Part shown: piece by piece, positions 62,931 to 64,000 of the stretch
How the letters are laid out: every line of letters starts with the position of its first letter
How positions within the stretch are numbered: the first letter of the stretch is position 1
DNA from: Pseudomonas sp. BN411
GTDB lineage: Bacteria > Pseudomonadota > Gammaproteobacteria > Pseudomonadales > Pseudomonadaceae
DNA: 64,000 bases
Direction of reading: 5' to 3'
NCBI RefSeq assembly: GCF_029871235.1
Contig: NZ_SSOM01000067.1
Coordinates: forward strand, 186,001 to 250,000
Made by a program: the position numbers and the translations under genes
Notes under the pieces: model-generated
What the model was told of the DNA's origin: nothing
The model's database searches: none
What the model saw: the letters and a program-made list of their open reading frames with translations, nothing else

Positions 62931-63608
62931 TTAAAGCGCCCCAAACACCTTCTTCGCCAAGCTGGTGGCTGCACCCGCCGGATTCTGGCGAATGCTGGCT
63001 TCCTGCTCGGCGATCATCTTGAACAGGCCGTCCAGCGCTTCTTCAGTCACGTAGTTCTCGACATTGGCGCTCTTGGCGTCCACCACGCCGAAGCTCGCGG
63101 CCTGGCCGGCGAAGCTGTTGTACTGCTGAGCCAGACCCACTTTGTCGGTGGCCTGCTTGACGATGGGCAGGAACTTCGCGCGCAGTTGGTCGCGGCTGGT
63201 CTTGTTCAGGTACTGGGTGGCGGCGTCGTCCGGGCCGCTGAGGATGCTCTTGGCATCCTGCACGGTCATTTTCTTGACCGCGTCCACCAGCAGCGCCTGG
63301 GCTTGCGGTACCGCAGCCTCGGCGGCCTTGTTCATGGTCGCTTCCAGCTGTTCCACCTGGGCCCCCATGCCCATCATCTTCATGGTCTTGGCGGCCTTGC
63401 CGAGGTTGCCTGGCAGCTCGATGCGCACGTCCGGGTTGCCGGAGAAGCCACCCGGCTTGCCGAGTTGCTGGACGGCAACCTTGGCACCCTGGGTCAGGGC
63501 ATCCTTGAGGCCGCCGCTGGCGTCCTGCTGGCTGAGGTCGGCGAGGGACAGGGCGAAGGCGCTGGCGGAGAGGGCGAGGCCGGCGCAGAGGGTAGCGAAG
63601 CGGATCAT
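62931..63608 (-). CDS. Secreted DUF4197 protein
   Basis: A 225-residue DUF4197 protein with a signal peptide (MIRFATLCAGLALSASAFAL). Mature part is helical: DASGGLKDALTQGAKVAVQQ, GKPGGFSGNPDVRIELPGNL, and YVTEEALDGLFKMIAEQEAS near the end. Function is unknown. ATG 63608 is preferred over the longer frame because AAGGATGCAGCC supplies a ribosome-binding site. It is 42 bp after the YbaY-like gene and likely co-transcribed. Confidence 0.9.
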   Translation of the reverse strand: MIRFATLCAGLALSASAFALSLADLSQQDASGGLKDALTQGAKVAVQQLGKPGGFSGNPDVRIELPGNLGKAAKTMKMMGMGAQVEQLEATMNKAAEAAVPQAQALLVDAVKKMTVQDAKSILSGPDDAATQYLNKTSRDQLRAKFLPIVKQATDKVGLAQQYNSFAGQAASFGVVDAKSANVENYVTEEALDGLFKMIAEQEASIRQNPAGAATSLAKKVFGAL

Positions 63609-63650
63609 GGCTGCATCCTTGTGGCGATGGAGGGGCGGTCTGCCCGGCAC

Positions 63651-64000
63651 TCAGCGGACCGGGTCGACCTTTATCCGCAGGGGCTGCGGATCAGAGCCGT
63701 CGAGTTTAACTGAGTGATGCTCGGTGTTGATGAACATCAGCCGGCCATCCAGCTCGATCCGTGCGCTCACGGCGTAGCGGTGGTTGGGCTGGACTTTGGC
63801 AGGGTCGTAGTCGAGGCGGAAGGCCAGGGGCACCTGGCCCTGGATCGGGCCATTCTGGCGGGCGAGTTCCACCGCTGGGGCATCGGCCAGGGAAACATCC
63901 TGAAGGCTGACACTGAGGGTGGCGGCGGGCGGGAGCGCCATGCGCTGCAGATAGAAGACCTCGCCTTCCAGGTGGCGGGTTTCGTCGGCGGGCTGGCCGG
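63651..64000 (-). CDS. YbaY-family lipoprotein, 5' part missing
   Basis: The frame stays open to the window edge, so the N-terminus, and with it any lipoprotein signal, is missing. About 115 residues are visible, including GEVFYLQRMALPPAATLSV, VSLADAPAVELARQNGPIQG, PLAFRLDYDPAKV and YAVSARIELDGRLMFINTEH, which are typical of the YbaY/META-adjacent lipoprotein family. Function is unknown. The internal ATG at 63941 is not the true start. Confidence 0.85.
   Translation of the reverse strand, partial: GQPADETRHLEGEVFYLQRMALPPAATLSVSLQDVSLADAPAVELARQNGPIQGQVPLAFRLDYDPAKVQPNHRYAVSARIELDGRLMFINTEHHSVKLDGSDPQPLRIKVDPVR

Noticed and set aside
62561-63022. Plus-strand open frame of 153 codons over the structured element
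   Set aside because: It runs through the hairpins and the terminator and into the antisense of the DUF4197 gene; no ribosome-binding site or family resemblance.

Overview
The window reads as ordinary chromosome of a high-GC Pseudomonas, probably related to the P. aeruginosa group. The evidence is protein-level similarity and the run xerD-dsbC-hom-thrC, yaeQ-recJ, spdH, wspABCDEFR-prfB-lysS, cadA/cadR, ppc-adk-tsaB, rsmJ and mexL/mexJK, which follows the gene order I recall from P. aeruginosa PAO1. I see no prophage, plasmid genes, insertion sequence, tRNA, rRNA or CRISPR array. The intergenic space is rich in several families of palindromic repeats typical of pseudomonads.

Layout. 0-11 kb: a truncated cation/proton antiporter, xerD, dsbC, the threonine genes hom and thrC, a CaiB-type CoA transferase divergent from a membrane diguanylate cyclase, then yaeQ and recJ. 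11-15.5 kb: a YciI/PhnB-like pair, a SulP transporter, a yeast-type cytosine deaminase and a cysteine-synthase paralogue. 15.8-28.2 kb, all on the minus strand: a polyamine locus made of a LysR regulator, two aldehyde dehydrogenases, a YdcSTUV-like ABC importer, a secreted SnoaL-like protein, Tat-exported spermidine dehydrogenase and, last, a soluble chemoreceptor in which the signalling hairpin precedes a dCache sensor domain. 28.4-37.8 kb: a YebE-like protein and the complete Wsp surface-sensing operon ending in the diguanylate cyclase WspR.

37.9-48.6 kb: prfB with its programmed +1 frameshift, lysS, a TetR regulator, a lipoprotein followed by a QEGLA-motif hydrolase, an alpha/beta-hydrolase lipoprotein, a macrodomain protein, and the cadA/cadR metal-efflux pair with a MerR-type promoter. 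48.8-64 kb: ppc, adk, tsaB, several small conserved genes, rsmJ, mexL divergent from mexJK, an orphan Rieske oxygenase, a structured intergenic repeat of about 250 nt, a DUF4197 protein and a truncated YbaY-type lipoprotein.

The best candidates for something new are the polyamine locus with its unusual chemoreceptor (15.8-28.2 kb) and the multi-hairpin intergenic element at about 62.54-62.80 kb. Function assignments rest on motifs and family recognition by eye; no database search was run.
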